Positions 20,460 through 20,480 of a DNA stretch of 20,480 nucleotides are shown piece by piece. Made by a program: the position numbers and the translations under genes. Positions within the stretch are counted from its first letter, which is position 1. Each line of letters opens with the position of its first letter. Origin of the DNA: a virus. A model generated the notes under the pieces. The model searched no databases, was not told the origin of the DNA, and saw only the letters and a list, made by a program, of their open reading frames with translations. The stretch covers positions 1-20,480 of the IMG/VR virus record IMGVR_UViG_3300025645_003552; one strand, 5' to 3'.

Positions 20460-20480
20460 ATATATTTTATGTAGATCGTG
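20456..20480 (+). CDS. Start of a further gene (3' partial)
   Basis: ATG 20456 reads MNIFYVDR up to the window edge. It overlaps the preceding stop by 4 bases (ATGA). The start MNIFYxDxD is the opening of a phage protein family I recall as a conserved hypothetical, so this is probably a real gene, but eight residues cannot settle it. Confidence 0.5.

Noticed and set aside
1-20480. tRNA genes, rRNA, integrase or attachment sites, and intrinsic terminators
   Set aside because: None seen by reading: no cloverleaf-like segments, no integrase-like protein, and no GC-rich hairpin followed by a T run in the intergenic gaps.

Overview
The window reads as a piece of a T4-like marine myovirus genome. 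It is AT-rich and very compact, and every convincing gene lies on the + strand, often with starts and stops overlapping. Gene content supports this: a T4 gp61-type primase, a T4 RNase H-type exonuclease, phage-style NrdA and NrdB, a tail fibre with a peptidase_S74 chaperone, a Rz/Rz1-like spanin pair, a DUF6433 protein, T4 late-promoter octamers (TATAAATA), and many small proteins I recognise only as marine-phage conserved hypotheticals. A phage-encoded ribosomal protein bS21 and the low GC suggest a host such as SAR11 or a similar streamlined marine bacterium, but the sequence alone does not prove the host.

Layout. (1) 1-4051: end of a tail-fibre gene, then a late promoter, overlapping inner- and outer-membrane spanins, a DUF1353 protein and several small zinc-binding or membrane proteins. 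(2) 4048-9397: a near-leaderless sigma70-type promoter and primase, then nrdA, a glutaredoxin-NrdB fusion, two tiny proteins, a PD-(D/E)XK nuclease and a SAM methyltransferase. (3) 9401-15642: two tandem late promoters followed by an eight-gene late operon: two related one-TM proteins, CsgF, CsgG, a curlin-repeat protein, a FecR-domain protein, a second curlin-like protein, and a CHASE2-adenylate cyclase. (4) 15673-20480: early-type region with consensus promoters, small unknown genes, bS21, RNase H, DUF6433 and a SleB-like cell-wall hydrolase.

The exciting part is region 3. It looks like a self-contained phage version of type VIII (curli) secretion, with the OM pore CsgG, its partner CsgF and two secreted beta-repeat proteins. 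It is interleaved with a periplasmic FecR protein and a membrane cyclase whose sensor faces the periplasm. Overlapping reading frames and the late promoters imply expression together with lysis and structural genes. I infer that infected cells extrude curlin-like material, or use the pore for controlled permeabilisation, while cAMP is made in response to a periplasmic signal. CsgE, CsgC and CsgD are not recognisable. To my recollection csgG/csgF homologues have been noted in some marine myophages. The link to FecR, a cyclase and late control is the part I would treat as undescribed.

No tRNA, rRNA, CRISPR array, IS element or convincing intrinsic terminator was seen, and there is no gene-free stretch longer than about 120 bases.
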